This document shows, piece by piece, positions 41,243-52,730 of a stretch of 64,000 bases of DNA; position 1 is the first letter of the stretch; the number at the start of each line of letters is the position of its first letter. The DNA is from Serratia liquefaciens (GTDB lineage Bacteria; Pseudomonadota; Gammaproteobacteria; Enterobacterales; Enterobacteriaceae). The position numbers were made by a program, and so were the translations under genes. The stretch covers positions 4,711,019 through 4,775,018 of the forward strand of contig NZ_CP088930.1 in NCBI RefSeq assembly GCF_027594825.1, written 5' to 3'. The notes under the pieces were generated by a model that made no database searches, was not told the origin of the DNA, and was given only the letters and a program-made list of their open reading frames with translations.

Positions 41243-43006
41243 TTATGCCTGCGCCCAATGGCGACGCTTGGCGGTCTGCAGTTTTTCATAGGCCGCTAGC
41301 AGCGCCAGATGTGCCGGTAAGGCTTTCAGATCGCTATCGACAGCGAACAGGCCGTTAAAGCGTTCTTCACCGCTGATGGCCGCAGAGGCTGCATCCACCG
41401 TTTCCTGACCGTACATCTTCACGAAGGCGGAGTAGTATTGCGCCGGATCGCGTTCAGGCTCCTGCGTCAGCAGCAACAGGGTTTGCAAACAACGGTAGTA
41501 GTTGCTGCGCGCCGGGCTCAAAACGGAGGAGTTGAAGTCCTGCGTCCATTCGGCCCAGATCAGCGCCTGATCCAGATCGCCGCCGGCCAGCGCCAGCATC
41601 GACTTCAACTCGCCTATGCGCAGGGTAGACCAGGCGTTGTCTTTGCCGGAAGCAATCCCCAGCAGCTCGCGCACGCGGGTGAAGTCGTCCAGGCCTTCGT
41701 CGTCCATGCGTTCGATCAGAGCCAGATACTCCTGCGGCTCCCACTCGCTGCCCGGCAGCGCCAGCAGCGTATCACGCAGGTGCGCCCCCATGCTGTTGTT
41801 GGCCAGCAGCAGGTCTTCCGCCGGGTAGATATCGGACATGCCCGGCACGATGATGCGACAGGCGTACACATCCAAGTGCTCATAGTCGGCGATGTACACT
41901 TCAGCGTCTTCTTTGTCGAAGATGCTCATCAGCGTCGCGAATTCTTCCTGCGTGCTGCCGCTGAAGCTCCAGTCGACAAACGGGTAGTCTGCATCCTGCT
42001 TGAACATATCCCAGGAGATCAAACCGCTGGAGTCGATAAAGTGGGTTTCCAGGTTAGTGTGCTCCGCCACTTCTTCGTCGTCGAAGGTCGGTGCGGTGAA
42101 CACGTCCAGATCTTTCAGGCTGCGGCCTTGCAGCAGTTCAGTCACGGTACGCTCAAGTGCCACGCCGAAATCAGGGTGGGCGCCGAACGAAGCAAAACAG
42201 GTGCCGTTAGCCGGGTTGAACAGCACCACGCAGATCACCGGATAGTTGCCGCCCAGTGAGGCGTCGTAAGACAGGATCGGGAAACCTTCTTCTTCAAGCT
42301 TGGCGATGGCTTCCACCACGCCAGGGTAGCGATTCAGTACCTCGGCCGGGATCTCCGGCAGGCTGATGGATTCGGCGATGATGCGGTTTTTTACATAACG
42401 CTCGAAGACTTCGGACAGGCCTTGCACGCGCGCTTCATTGGCGGTATTACCGGCGGACATGCCGTTGGACACGTACAGGTTACCGATGATGTTCATCGGA
42501 ATGTAAACGGTCTGCTGGTCAGACTGGCGAGAGAACGGCAGGGCGCAAATGCCACGATCGCCATTACCGGACTGCAGATCGATCAGATCGCTCGCGTTGA
42601 CTTCCTGGTCCGGGTTGTAGAAGGCGTGCAGACGCTCGTCGAGAATACCGGCCGGCAGCGAGTCATCTGCTGGGATCGGGAACCATTTCTCGTTCGGGTA
42701 ATGCACGAAGTCGCCTTCGGCAATCTGTTTACCCAGATAGAAATCGGCAAAGAAATAGTTGGTGGAGAGACGCTCGAAGTATTCGCCCAAAGCGGAGGCC
42801 AGCGCAGCTTTTTTGCTGGCGCCTTTGCCGTTGGTGAAGCACAGCGGGCAATCGCGATCGCGGATATGAACCGACCATACATGAGGAACCGGGTTCAGCC
42901 AGGAGGCCTCTTCGATATTAAAACCCAGGTCGCTTAATTTCTGTTGGAAACGGGCGATAGAGTCTTCCAGCGCAGCGTCTTTGCCAGGGATAAAAGTTTG
43001 CGTCAT
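41243..43006 (-). CDS. ycaO: YcaO-domain protein, RimO-associated
   Basis: 587 residues (E. coli 586). Stand-alone YcaO protein; the E. coli homologue binds ATP and is genetically linked to RimO methylthiolation of ribosomal protein S12. The YcaO domain ATP-binding blocks are visible in GKGASKKAALASALGEYFERLSTNYFF and in SNGMSAGNTANEARVQGLSEVFERY. A C-terminal helical region (about 450-587) follows. The ATG at 43006 gives the conserved MTQTFIPGKDAALEDSIARF; an in-frame GTG nine bases upstream is possible. No precursor-peptide gene is nearby, so a RiPP role is not suggested. Confidence 0.93.
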   Translation of the reverse strand: MTQTFIPGKDAALEDSIARFQQKLSDLGFNIEEASWLNPVPHVWSVHIRDRDCPLCFTNGKGASKKAALASALGEYFERLSTNYFFADFYLGKQIAEGDFVHYPNEKWFPIPADDSLPAGILDERLHAFYNPDQEVNASDLIDLQSGNGDRGICALPFSRQSDQQTVYIPMNIIGNLYVSNGMSAGNTANEARVQGLSEVFERYVKNRIIAESISLPEIPAEVLNRYPGVVEAIAKLEEEGFPILSYDASLGGNYPVICVVLFNPANGTCFASFGAHPDFGVALERTVTELLQGRSLKDLDVFTAPTFDDEEVAEHTNLETHFIDSSGLISWDMFKQDADYPFVDWSFSGSTQEEFATLMSIFDKEDAEVYIADYEHLDVYACRIIVPGMSDIYPAEDLLLANNSMGAHLRDTLLALPGSEWEPQEYLALIERMDDEGLDDFTRVRELLGIASGKDNAWSTLRIGELKSMLALAGGDLDQALIWAEWTQDFNSSVLSPARSNYYRCLQTLLLLTQEPERDPAQYYSAFVKMYGQETVDAASAAISGEERFNGLFAVDSDLKALPAHLALLAAYEKLQTAKRRHWAQA

Positions 43007-43154
43007 TGTCTTCACTTTTTGAGCGTACTAAAAACGCGCAATGATACGGGGTTTTACGCGCAAGCTCCATGTATTCCTAAAGCGGTGGTAAAGTCACAGT
43101 TTTTTTAGGGATAAGGGCCATAATTCAGCGGGTTATCTATCATGGAGAAACTCA

Positions 43155-44201
43155 ATGAAATCAGTGAAACTCAGCGCCGTGGCGCTACTGTTGGCGGGGG
43201 CGAGCGGTTCTGCGCTGGCCTTGCCTACCATTACCTTGTTGGCGACCGGCGGCACCATTGCCGGCGGTGGCGAATCGGCGACAAAATCCAACTACACGGC
43301 GGGCAAGTTAGGCGTTGACGCTCTGGTGAACGCCGTACCTGAACTGAAAAACCTCGCCAACATTCAGGGCGAGCAGGTGGTGAACATCGGGTCGCAGGAC
43401 ATGAACGATGAGGTGTGGCTGAAGCTGGCGAAGAAAATCAACGCCGACTGCGCCAAAACGGACGGCTTTGTCGTTACCCACGGCACCGACACGCTGGAGG
43501 AGACCGCCTATTTTCTGGATCTCACCGTCAAATGCGACAAGCCGGTGGTGATCGTCGGGGCAATGCGCCCGGCAACGGCGATGAGCGCTGATGGTCCGTT
43601 CAATCTGTATAACGCAGTGGTGACGGCGGCGGATCCGCAATCGGCGAAACGCGGGGTGTTGGTGGCGATGAACGACAGCGTGTTGGATGCACGCGATGTG
43701 ACAAAAACCAATACTACTTCGGTGCAGACTTTCCAGTCGCCCAATTTCGGCCCGCTTGGCTACATCCACAACGGCAAGGTTGATTACCAGCGTGCGCCGC
43801 AGCGCAAGCACACCACCGAGACTCCGTTTGACGTGTCCAGCCTGACAGCATTGCCGAAGGTGGGCATTATCTACAATTACGCCAATGCTTCCGATGCTCC
43901 TGCGAAGGCTTTGATCGCCGAGGGGTATCAAGGCATTGTCAGCGCCGGGGTCGGCAACGGCAACTTGTATAAAACGGTGTTCGATACGCTGGCGACGGCC
44001 GCACATAACGGTGTCGCCGTGGTGCGTTCCTCCAGAGTGCCTACCGGCTCGACCACCGAAGACGCTGAAGTGGATGACGCTAAATTCGGTTTTGTCGCTG
44101 CCGGCACGCTGAACCCACAAAAAGCGCGGATCTTGCTGCAGTTGGCATTGACACAGACCAAAGACGCCAAACAGATCCAGCAGATGTTCAATCAATACTG
44201 A
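43155..44201 (+). CDS. ansB: Periplasmic L-asparaginase II
   Basis: 348 residues, the E. coli AnsB length. Hydrolyses L-asparagine to aspartate and ammonia. A signal peptide ending ...GSALA is cleaved before LPTITLLATGGTIAGGG, which contains the first catalytic threonine. The second active-site threonine and aspartate are in VVTHGTDTLEETAYF. Substrate-contact residues in the GSQDMNDEVW and GAMRPATAMSADGPFNLYNAV blocks are intact. GGAG lies seven bases before the ATG. In E. coli ansB is elsewhere and ycaP sits between ycaO and serC, so this is a lineage-specific position. No CRP site is obvious upstream. Confidence 0.93.
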   Translation: MKSVKLSAVALLLAGASGSALALPTITLLATGGTIAGGGESATKSNYTAGKLGVDALVNAVPELKNLANIQGEQVVNIGSQDMNDEVWLKLAKKINADCAKTDGFVVTHGTDTLEETAYFLDLTVKCDKPVVIVGAMRPATAMSADGPFNLYNAVVTAADPQSAKRGVLVAMNDSVLDARDVTKTNTTSVQTFQSPNFGPLGYIHNGKVDYQRAPQRKHTTETPFDVSSLTALPKVGIIYNYANASDAPAKALIAEGYQGIVSAGVGNGNLYKTVFDTLATAAHNGVAVVRSSRVPTGSTTEDAEVDDAKFGFVAAGTLNPQKARILLQLALTQTKDAKQIQQMFNQY

Positions 44202-44484
44202 GTGTCTTTTCTTCATTTCGGGGGCCGCCGCGCCCCCTAGCCATGTTGGCTGAATACAGCATAAAAAACCGTGTTAACCCACTGAATTGGCCGCCTTCAC
44301 AGCGTTTTATTGCAGAAAATACCGGTGATTTGGCAGAGCCTGTTATCGTCACGTTCAAGGCTTTCCCGGCGTCGGGCGAATAACCATTGCAGGCGGGGGG
44401 CGTGAGTGATAAAACCGATGGGTTACTTCGGGCGTATTTCGGTAGGCCAGTATCATTGGCGAATAGTGAATGTGGTGAGGGGAA

Positions 44485-45570
<1,086 letters not shown>

Positions 45571-45625
45571 GCCCGGTTGCCTGCAGTGAGCAGGCAGCCT
45601 TCGCTGTTGTCCTTTTGCGTTAAAG

Positions 45626-45650
45626 CGGCTCCGGCATTATTCCGGGGCCG
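45626..45650 (+). terminator. serC-aroA intercistronic hairpin
   Basis: CGGCTCCGG (45626-45634) pairs with CCGGGGCCG (45642-45650), nine pairs with one T-G, followed by TTTCGTTT. The weak T-tract suits a partial attenuator that lowers aroA relative to serC. Confidence 0.6.
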
Positions 45651-45684
45651 TTTCGTTTATCAGATTTTGGAGATTTTTGTTCAC

Positions 45685-46971
45685 ATGGTGGATTCCCTGA
45701 CGTTACAACCGGTTGCCTTGGTCAATGGCACCGTCAACTTACCTGGCTCCAAGAGCGTGTCCAACCGTGCTCTGCTGCTGGCTGCGCTGGCGGAAGGAAC
45801 GACAACGCTGACCAACCTGCTGGACAGCGATGACGTGCGTCATATGCTGAACGCGTTACAGGCGTTAGGGGTGAGTTACCAGCTGTCAGACGATCGCACC
45901 ACCTGTAAAGTCGAAGGCGTTGCCGGCCCGCTGGTAGCCAGTCAACCGCTTGAGCTGTTCCTCGGCAATGCCGGCACCGCGATGCGCCCCTTGGCGGCGG
46001 CGCTGTGCCTGGGCAGCAATGATGTGGTGTTGACCGGCGAACCGCGTATGAAAGAGCGCCCAATCGGTCATCTGGTGGATGCCCTGCGTCAGGGCGGTGC
46101 TCAGATTGATTATCTGGAGCAGACCGATTACCCGCCATTGCGCCTGCGCGGTGGTTTCAACGGCGGTGATGTGACCGTGGACGGCAGCGTATCCAGTCAG
46201 TTTCTGACCGCATTGCTGATGACGGCACCGCTGGCCGAACAGGACACCCATATCCATATCAAGGGCGAGCTGGTTTCCAAGCCGTACATTGATATTACCC
46301 TGCATCTCATGCGCACCTTCGGCGTTGAAGTCAGCCACGACAACTATCGCGTGTTCCATATTAGCGGTGGCCAAACCTACCGTTCACCGGGTGATTATCT
46401 GGTGGAAGGGGATGCTTCTTCCGCTTCTTATTTCCTGGCGGCGGCGGCGATTAAAGGCGGCACTGTGCGCGTCACCGGCATTGGTAAAAAAAGCGTTCAG
46501 GGCGACACCAAGTTTGCCGACGTGCTGGAAAAAATGGGTGCGCGTATTACCTGGGGCGATGACTATATCGAATGCAGCCGCGGTGAACTGCGCGGTATCG
46601 ACATGGACATGAACCATATTCCGGATGCGGCGATGACCATTGCAACCGCGGCTCTGTTTGCCGAAGGCCCGACCACCATCCGCAATATCTACAACTGGCG
46701 GGTGAAAGAGACCGATCGCTTGGCGGCGATGGCGACGGAGCTGCGTAAAGTGGGGGCTGAGGTGGATGAAGGAGAAGACTACATTCACGTGGTGCCGCCG
46801 GCTAAGCTGAAATTTGCCGATATCGGCACCTATAATGACCACCGTATGGCAATGTGCTTCTCGCTGGTGGCGTTATCGGATACCCCAGTGACCATTCTCG
46901 ATCCGAAATGTACCGCGAAAACCTTCCCGGATTACTTCGAACAGCTGGCGCGCATCAGTCAATTGGCATAA
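45685..46971 (+). CDS. aroA: 5-enolpyruvylshikimate-3-phosphate synthase
   Basis: 428 residues (E. coli 427). Sixth step of the shikimate pathway, joining PEP to shikimate-3-phosphate; class I, glyphosate-sensitive type. Signatures [17 protein letters not shown] and [20 protein letters not shown] (with the glycine and proline of the sensitive class) and the C-terminal [19 protein letters not shown] are intact. The frame stays open back to 45577, but [19 protein letters not shown] at 45685 matches the family. It lies in an operon with serC, 114 bases downstream. Confidence 0.97.
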   Translation: MVDSLTLQPVALVNGTVNLPGSKSVSNRALLLAALAEGTTTLTNLLDSDDVRHMLNALQALGVSYQLSDDRTTCKVEGVAGPLVASQPLELFLGNAGTAMRPLAAALCLGSNDVVLTGEPRMKERPIGHLVDALRQGGAQIDYLEQTDYPPLRLRGGFNGGDVTVDGSVSSQFLTALLMTAPLAEQDTHIHIKGELVSKPYIDITLHLMRTFGVEVSHDNYRVFHISGGQTYRSPGDYLVEGDASSASYFLAAAAIKGGTVRVTGIGKKSVQGDTKFADVLEKMGARITWGDDYIECSRGELRGIDMDMNHIPDAAMTIATAALFAEGPTTIRNIYNWRVKETDRLAAMATELRKVGAEVDEGEDYIHVVPPAKLKFADIGTYNDHRMAMCFSLVALSDTPVTILDPKCTAKTFPDYFEQLARISQLA

Positions 46972-46995
46972 TTCCACAGTCAGATGCATTTTTTT

Positions 46996-47024
46996 AAGGC
47001 CCTTAATTGGGCCTTTATCGTTTT
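46996..47024 (+). terminator. aroA terminator
   Basis: AAGGCCC (46996-47002), six-base loop, GGGCCTT (47009-47015), then TATCGTTTTT. The T-run is interrupted. Confidence 0.7.
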
Positions 47025-47248
47025 TAACGCCCGCTGGCTGGGGGCGTCCACTATACTTTTGCGCGGAGATACGCTTATTTTCAACAACCAGACAGTTCCA
47101 GGGTAACAGTTAATCGTTTGGCAGCGTATAATGCGCCACCGTGACTGCCCCGACCGGGCAGGCGGCAGGGACGCTTTTAATTATGCTTTCGCATTGTGCT
47201 GACGGCAGGTTATGTCCCTGTGAGGTTTTCTACCTGAAGGAGAGAGAA

Positions 47249-47938
47249 ATGACGGCTACAGCTCCGGTGATAACCGTTGATGGACCAAGTGGCGCGGGCA
47301 AAGGTACCTTGTGTAAAGCGCTGGCCGAATCCCTTGGTTGGCGTTTGCTGGATTCCGGTGCGATTTATCGCGTACTGGCACTGGCGGCACTGCATCATCA
47401 GGTTGATATCACTTCTGAGGAGGCGCTGGTTCCCCTGGCCGCACATCTCGATGTTCGCTTTGTTGCCGAAGGTGGCAAACTGCAGGTGATTTTGGAAGGT
47501 GAGGATGTCAGCAACGAGATCCGCACTGAAACCGTCGGCAATACCGCTTCGCAGGCAGCGGCTTTTCCGCGCGTGCGTGAAGCCTTGCTGCGCCGCCAGC
47601 GTGCATTCCGCGAGGCCCCTGGCCTGATTGCCGATGGGCGCGACATGGGCACCGTGGTATTCCCCGATGCACCGGTAAAAATTTTCCTGGATGCCAGTTC
47701 TGAAGAGCGCGCGCACCGCCGCATGCTACAGTTGCAGGAAAAGGGCTTTAATGTTAACTTTGAACGTCTTTTAGCCGAGATAAAGGAACGGGACGACCGT
47801 GACCGTAATCGGCCTATTGCGCCACTGGTGCCGGCCTCCGACGCCCTCGTGCTGGATTCAACCAGCATGTCGATCGACGAAGTCATCCAGCGTGCGCTGA
47901 CATATGCACATGAAGTTTTAGCGTTGCCGCAGCAGTAA
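47249..47938 (+). CDS. cmk: Cytidylate kinase
   Basis: 229 residues (E. coli 227). Phosphorylates CMP and dCMP. P-loop [10 protein letters not shown] near residue 13; [24 protein letters not shown] and [21 protein letters not shown] are the nucleotide-binding and lid regions. AAGGAGAG precedes the ATG at 47249; the open frame reaches 47141, but the extension does not belong to the family. It lies upstream of rpsA as in E. coli, where part of the rpsA mRNA starts within or before cmk. E. coli ycaL is missing between aroA and cmk. Confidence 0.96.
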   Translation: MTATAPVITVDGPSGAGKGTLCKALAESLGWRLLDSGAIYRVLALAALHHQVDITSEEALVPLAAHLDVRFVAEGGKLQVILEGEDVSNEIRTETVGNTASQAAAFPRVREALLRRQRAFREAPGLIADGRDMGTVVFPDAPVKIFLDASSEERAHRRMLQLQEKGFNVNFERLLAEIKERDDRDRNRPIAPLVPASDALVLDSTSMSIDEVIQRALTYAHEVLALPQQ

Positions 47939-47995
47939 GCGCGGCGGCGTTATTGGCTTTTTGTCATATTTGTCATGGCAGTATCGAACTATATC

Positions 47996-48011
47996 GGGTA
48001 AAATTTTACCC
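47996..48011. promoter_or_regulatory. Perfect 16-base palindrome in the rpsA upstream region
   Basis: GGGTAAAATTTTACCC, perfectly self-complementary, 108 bases before the rpsA start codon and just downstream of TTGTCA-type hexamers. Function unknown; it could be a protein site or a small hairpin in the rpsA leader. Confidence 0.5.
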
Positions 48012-48119
48012 CTGTAACCTAAACCCTGTCGGCATGGAGCCAATGGCGGGGTATGTGAAACAACCCCATTCGGCGGGATGCTAAATGGACGTTAAACTAT
48101 AGAACCCTGAAGATTAAAC

Positions 48120-49796
48120 ATGACTGAATCTTTCGCTCAACTCTTTGAAGAATCCCTGAAAACAATCGAAACCCGTCCGGGTTCCATCGTTCGTGGCGTT
48201 GTAGTTGCTATCGACAAAGACGTAGTACTGGTTGACGCCGGTCTGAAATCTGAGTCTGCCATCCCGGCTGAGCAATTCAAAAACGCACAGGGCGAGCTGG
48301 AAATCCAGGTAGGCGACGAAGTTGATGTTGCGCTGGACGCTGTTGAAGATGGCTTCGGTGAAACTCTGCTGTCCCGTGAGAAAGCTAAGCGTCACGAAGC
48401 TTGGATCACGCTGGAAAAAGCTTACGAAGAAGCTGAAACTGTCGTCGGTGTTATCAACGGCAAAGTTAAGGGTGGCTTCACTGTAGAGCTGAACGGTATT
48501 CGTGCGTTCCTGCCAGGTTCCCTGGTTGACGTGCGTCCAGTACGTGACACTCTGCACCTGGAAGGCAAAGAGCTTGAGTTCAAAGTCATCAAGCTGGACC
48601 AGAAACGCAACAACGTTGTAGTTTCTCGCCGTGCGGTTATCGAATCAGAGAACAGCGCAGAACGTGATCAACTGCTGGAAAACCTGCAGGAAGGCATGGA
48701 AGTTAAAGGTATCGTTAAGAACCTCACTGACTACGGTGCATTCGTTGATCTGGGCGGCGTAGACGGCCTGCTGCACATCACTGATATGGCTTGGAAACGC
48801 GTTAAGCATCCGAGCGAAATCGTCAACGTTGGCGACGAAATCACTGTTAAAGTGCTGAAGTTCGACCGCGAGCGTACTCGTGTTTCCCTGGGCCTGAAGC
48901 AACTGGGCGAAGATCCATGGGTCGCTATCGCGAAACGTTACCCAGAAGGCACCAAGCTGACTGGTCGTGTTACCAACCTGACTGATTACGGCTGCTTCGT
49001 AGAAATCGAAGAAGGCGTTGAAGGTCTGGTACACGTTTCTGAAATGGATTGGACCAACAAAAACATCCATCCGTCCAAAGTTGTTAACGTGGGCGATGTA
49101 GTGGAAGTTATGGTTCTGGACATCGATGAAGAGCGTCGTCGTATCTCCCTGGGTCTGAAGCAGTGCAAAAACAACCCATGGCAGCAGTTTGCAGAAACCC
49201 ACAACAAGGGCGACCGCGTTGAAGGTAAAATCAAGTCTATCACTGACTTCGGTATCTTCATCGGCCTGGACGGCGGCATCGACGGCCTGGTTCACCTGTC
49301 TGACATCTCCTGGAACGTTGCAGGCGAAGAAGCAGTTCGTGAATACAAGAAAGGCGACGAAATCGCAGCGGTTGTTCTGCAAGTTGACGCAGAGCGCGAG
49401 CGTATCTCCCTGGGCGTGAAGCAACTGGCTGAAGACCCGTTCAATAACTACCTGTCTATGAACAAGAAAGGTACTATTGTTACTGGTAAAGTCACTGCAG
49501 TTGACGCCAAAGGTGCTACAGTTGAATTAGCAGGCGGCGTAGAAGGTTACCTGCGTGCATCTGAAGCCTCTCGCGACCGCATTGAAGATGCAACTCTGGT
49601 TCTGAATGTGGGTGACGACGTTGAAGCTAAATTCACCGGCGTTGACCGTAAGAACCGCGTAGTAAGCCTGTCCGTACGTGCTAAGGACGAAGCTGACGAG
49701 AAAGACGCAATCGCTACTGTTAACAGCAACAAACAGGAAGAGAGCAACTTCTCTAACGCTATGGCTGAAGCTTTCAAAGCGGCTAAAGGCGAGTAA
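48120..49796 (+). CDS. rpsA: 30S ribosomal protein S1
   Basis: 558 residues (E. coli 557). mRNA-binding ribosomal protein with six S1 (OB-fold) repeats; the repeats begin near residues 20, 105, 192, 277, 364 and 451. Codon choice is strongly biased toward CTG, GAA, CGT and GTT, as expected for a very highly expressed gene. No strong Shine-Dalgarno precedes the ATG (GAAGATTAAAC), which fits the autoregulated, structure-dependent initiation known for rpsA. ihfB follows after 63 bases. Confidence 0.98.
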   Translation: MTESFAQLFEESLKTIETRPGSIVRGVVVAIDKDVVLVDAGLKSESAIPAEQFKNAQGELEIQVGDEVDVALDAVEDGFGETLLSREKAKRHEAWITLEKAYEEAETVVGVINGKVKGGFTVELNGIRAFLPGSLVDVRPVRDTLHLEGKELEFKVIKLDQKRNNVVVSRRAVIESENSAERDQLLENLQEGMEVKGIVKNLTDYGAFVDLGGVDGLLHITDMAWKRVKHPSEIVNVGDEITVKVLKFDRERTRVSLGLKQLGEDPWVAIAKRYPEGTKLTGRVTNLTDYGCFVEIEEGVEGLVHVSEMDWTNKNIHPSKVVNVGDVVEVMVLDIDEERRRISLGLKQCKNNPWQQFAETHNKGDRVEGKIKSITDFGIFIGLDGGIDGLVHLSDISWNVAGEEAVREYKKGDEIAAVVLQVDAERERISLGVKQLAEDPFNNYLSMNKKGTIVTGKVTAVDAKGATVELAGGVEGYLRASEASRDRIEDATLVLNVGDDVEAKFTGVDRKNRVVSLSVRAKDEADEKDAIATVNSNKQEESNFSNAMAEAFKAAKGE

Positions 49797-49802
49797 TGAC
49801 GG

Positions 49803-49824
49803 GGGGCGGTTTTTTAACCGCCCC
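49803..49824 (+). other. Hairpin between rpsA and ihfB
   Basis: GGGGCGGTT (49803-49811), loop TTTT, AACCGCCCC (49816-49824). A nine-pair stem immediately after the rpsA stop, with no following T-run. It probably stabilises the 3' end of rpsA mRNA or causes only partial termination before ihfB. Confidence 0.7.
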
Positions 49825-49859
49825 GATACGGTAGTTTAGCTGCAAAGCTTGGAGGAACT

Positions 49860-50144
49860 ATGACCAAGTCTGAACTTATTGAAAGACTTGCTGGCCAGCA
49901 ATCTCATGTACCGGCGAAAGCCGTTGAGGATGCAGTGAAAGAGATGCTAGAACATATGGCTGCTACGTTAGCCGATGGTGAACGCATTGAGATCCGCGGA
50001 TTCGGCAGTTTTTCTCTTCACTACCGTGCTCCGCGTGTGGGTCGCAACCCGAAAACTGGTGATAAAGTTGAGTTGGACGGCAAGTACGTTCCTCACTTCA
50101 AACCAGGTAAAGAGCTGCGTGACCGCGCCAATATCTATGGTTAG
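49860..50144 (+). CDS. ihfB: Integration host factor subunit beta
   Basis: 94 residues, the E. coli length. Pairs with IhfA to bind and bend DNA. The DNA-binding arm appears as [20 protein letters not shown] with the proline that intercalates, and [10 protein letters not shown] is the core strand. TTGGAGGAACT precedes the ATG, a strong ribosome binding site. It is likely transcribed both from rpsA and from its own promoter. Confidence 0.98.
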   Translation: MTKSELIERLAGQQSHVPAKAVEDAVKEMLEHMAATLADGERIEIRGFGSFSLHYRAPRVGRNPKTGDKVELDGKYVPHFKPGKELRDRANIYG

Positions 50145-50187
50145 TCACTGACTTCCATAGAGTTGTTGCTTGTACTGAAATATAAAA

Positions 50188-50214
50188 CGGCGCCCCCAGG
50201 GCGCCGTTTTTTTT
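50188..50214 (+). terminator. ihfB intrinsic terminator
   Basis: CGGCGCCC (50188-50195) pairs with GGGCGCCG (50199-50206), followed by eight Ts. Confidence 0.93.
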
Positions 50215-50436
50215 GGCCTGAACGCTGAGATTGACAGGTTGTTTCTGCGCTTTCCTGCTTGCTTCATCGCAACATGTTGCCCCTGAAGGTAACGGTCGTC
50301 GTTATTATGCGGCGCCCCTCGCACGTCGTTTGATTATGGCTGGTGGAACCTGGCCTCGATGTGAACAATCCCGTGATGCTGGCGGCTTGAATAGCTGCCC
50401 CGGACCGGGAGAAAGCCTATCAAGACCTCGCTGGAT

Positions 50437-52695
50437 TTGGCGATAATCGCGACTATCTGCGGCACACTGCCCCTGCTTTTTATGCCGCACCTGCCTGACG
50501 CACGAATAGTGCTATGCGTCATTCTGCCCATTTGTTGTTACCTGTGGCGCAGGGGCACCCTATGTCGGTTTGTGGCATGGGGGGCTTTGGGTTTTCTGTG
50601 GGCGGTATTCACTGCCGGAAACCTGGTCGATCAAATCAACCGCCTGAGCCAGGGGCCTGTAGTGCATGCCGTGGTCCAGGTTAGCAGCATTGCGCTTGCG
50701 GCTACGCCACGCAAGCAGACGGTAATGCATATAGAACAGATTAATGGCAGGTGGTTGGTGCCATCCATTGCCTTTTCCACACTGTGGCAACCCAAGGAGC
50801 AACCTTTGTGCGCCGGGCAGCGCTGGCAGATGCAATTGCGCTTGCGGCCGATGCACGGCAATTTAAATGAAGGGGGCTTTGACAGCCAACGTTGGGCGAT
50901 GTCGCAGCGTCAACCGCTGACGGCGCAGGTAAAGAGCGCCACACTCCTGGATCCCGCCTGTAGCTGGCGACAGCGTATTATCCGCCATGCCGAAAACAAT
51001 ATTGGCACGGTTCGTTATCAGGCCGTTTTACTGGCTTTGGCCTTTGGTGAAAGGGGAGCGCTGGAGCCTTCACTGCGCTCACTGATGTTAAAAACCGGTA
51101 TTGCTCACCTGATGGCCATTTCAGGGTTGCACGTGGCGATGGTGGCCATTTTGATTTGGGCTTTGCTGCGGGCAATGCAGTTTTGGTTACCTGCCCATCG
51201 AATTGGTTACCGTTTCCCTCTGATTGTCAGTTGGCTCGGGGCGTTAGGTTATATCTGGTTGGCGGGCGCGCACCCACCCGCGGTAAGAACCGGCTTGGCA
51301 CTGACGCTTTGGATGCTGTTGCGCATACGGGGTATTCATTGTTCCTCATGGCAAGTCTGGCTGTGGTGTATCGGCTTGATACTGATCTGCGATCCGCTGG
51401 CGGTGTTGTCCGACAGCTTTTGGCTCTCGGCAACGGCGGTGTTATGCCTGATATTTTGGTTTGAATGGGTCCCTCTCAGCCCCCGGTTCCGCGTAGGGTG
51501 GTATTGGGCACCGCTACGTTGGTTGCATATTCAGTTCGGCATCACGTTGTTGCTGGTGCCGATGCAAGCAGGCTTGTTTCTTGGTCTCAGCATGACCTCA
51601 ATACCGGCCAATCTTTGGGCCGTACCCTTGGTTTCCCTGGTGACGGTTCCGCTGATCCTTCTCGCCGTGGTACTGGGGATTTTCCCTCCGTTGAGTACCG
51701 GATTGTGGTGGGCAGCAGACCTCACACTAACTTGGGTTTTCACCCCATTATATTACCTGCAGGAGGGGTGGCTTGACCTTGGCGAGACATCGCTGGTTGT
51801 CAGCATTGTGGGCTGGTTGATGGTGATTTTCTGGCGTTTTCACTGGTGGCTGCGTTATGTCTCGGTACTGGTAACGCTGGCGATGTGCTGCGTGCTGTGG
51901 CGGGAGAAAGCTCCGTCATACCGTTGGCGCGTAGATATGCTCGATATTGGTCATGGCTTGGCCATGGTGGTTGAAAAGAATGGCCGCGCGATATTGTACG
52001 ATACTGGACCCCGTTGGGGGACGGGCAGTGCGGCCACGCGTAACATTGTCCCCTTTCTTAACTGGCGTGGGCTGCCGGTGGATCAAATTATCATCAGCCA
52101 CGATCATTTGGACCATATTGGTGGTCTTGAAGAAATACAGCAGGCATTCCCGTTGGCGACAGTGAGGAGTCCGCGGCTTGGTGCCGGCCACTTGCCCTGT
52201 GTCGCAGGGGAAAGCTGGCAATGGCAATCGCTGCAGTTCCAGGTGCTGTGGCCACCGAAGGCAGTAAAGGCCGCGGGAAATGACGACTCGTGCGTCATTC
52301 GTATCGATGATGGCAAATACAGCCTGTTGCTGACCGGTGATGCAGAGAAAAGGTCGGAAGCACAATTGGTACGGTATCAGCGCCATTTGTTGCGCGCTAC
52401 GATATTACAGGTTCCCCATCATGGCAGTAAGACCTCATCTACTCCGCCATTTTTGCGTGCCGTAGCGCCAAAGGCGGCAATTGCTTCAGCTTCGCGTTAC
52501 AATAAATGGCGATTACCGGCGGTTAAAGTCGTCGCCAGATATCGGGAAAATGGCATCATATGGCGCGATACATCGCGCTCCGGTCAGTTATCCGTACTTT
52601 TTTTCGACAACGATTGGCAAATTAAAGGCTTTCGTGAACAAATAATGCCCCGTTGGTACCATCAGCGGTTTGGCGTAGAGGGTGATAATGAGTAA
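50437..52695 (+). CDS. comEC: ComEC/Rec2 family DNA-uptake channel (YcaI)
   Basis: About 752 residues (E. coli YcaI 754). Inner-membrane protein that carries single-stranded DNA during transformation; its role in enterics is unclear. An N-terminal OB domain (about 60-165) is followed by the competence domain with some ten helices (about 190-490, ALAFGERG...[13 protein letters not shown]) and a C-terminal metallo-beta-lactamase domain with [10 protein letters not shown] and [10 protein letters not shown]. The start is unusual: the frame has a stop at 50392 and no ATG or GTG before the conserved region. I list TTG at 50437, but it has no ribosome binding site; an ATC at 50419 does (see findings). 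Confidence 0.88.
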   Translation: MAIIATICGTLPLLFMPHLPDARIVLCVILPICCYLWRRGTLCRFVAWGALGFLWAVFTAGNLVDQINRLSQGPVVHAVVQVSSIALAATPRKQTVMHIEQINGRWLVPSIAFSTLWQPKEQPLCAGQRWQMQLRLRPMHGNLNEGGFDSQRWAMSQRQPLTAQVKSATLLDPACSWRQRIIRHAENNIGTVRYQAVLLALAFGERGALEPSLRSLMLKTGIAHLMAISGLHVAMVAILIWALLRAMQFWLPAHRIGYRFPLIVSWLGALGYIWLAGAHPPAVRTGLALTLWMLLRIRGIHCSSWQVWLWCIGLILICDPLAVLSDSFWLSATAVLCLIFWFEWVPLSPRFRVGWYWAPLRWLHIQFGITLLLVPMQAGLFLGLSMTSIPANLWAVPLVSLVTVPLILLAVVLGIFPPLSTGLWWAADLTLTWVFTPLYYLQEGWLDLGETSLVVSIVGWLMVIFWRFHWWLRYVSVLVTLAMCCVLWREKAPSYRWRVDMLDIGHGLAMVVEKNGRAILYDTGPRWGTGSAATRNIVPFLNWRGLPVDQIIISHDHLDHIGGLEEIQQAFPLATVRSPRLGAGHLPCVAGESWQWQSLQFQVLWPPKAVKAAGNDDSCVIRIDDGKYSLLLTGDAEKRSEAQLVRYQRHLLRATILQVPHHGSKTSSTPPFLRAVAPKAAIASASRYNKWRLPAVKVVARYRENGIIWRDTSRSGQLSVLFFDNDWQIKGFREQIMPRWYHQRFGVEGDNE

Positions 52696-52730
52696 AATGG
52701 GCCGCTATTTCTTCCGATGCTGGTATTTGC

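Noticed and set aside
41243..43006. ycaO as part of a thiazole/oxazole peptide (RiPP) cluster
   Set aside because: No precursor peptide, cyclodehydratase partner, dehydrogenase or exporter gene is adjacent; the protein matches the stand-alone enterobacterial YcaO linked to RimO.
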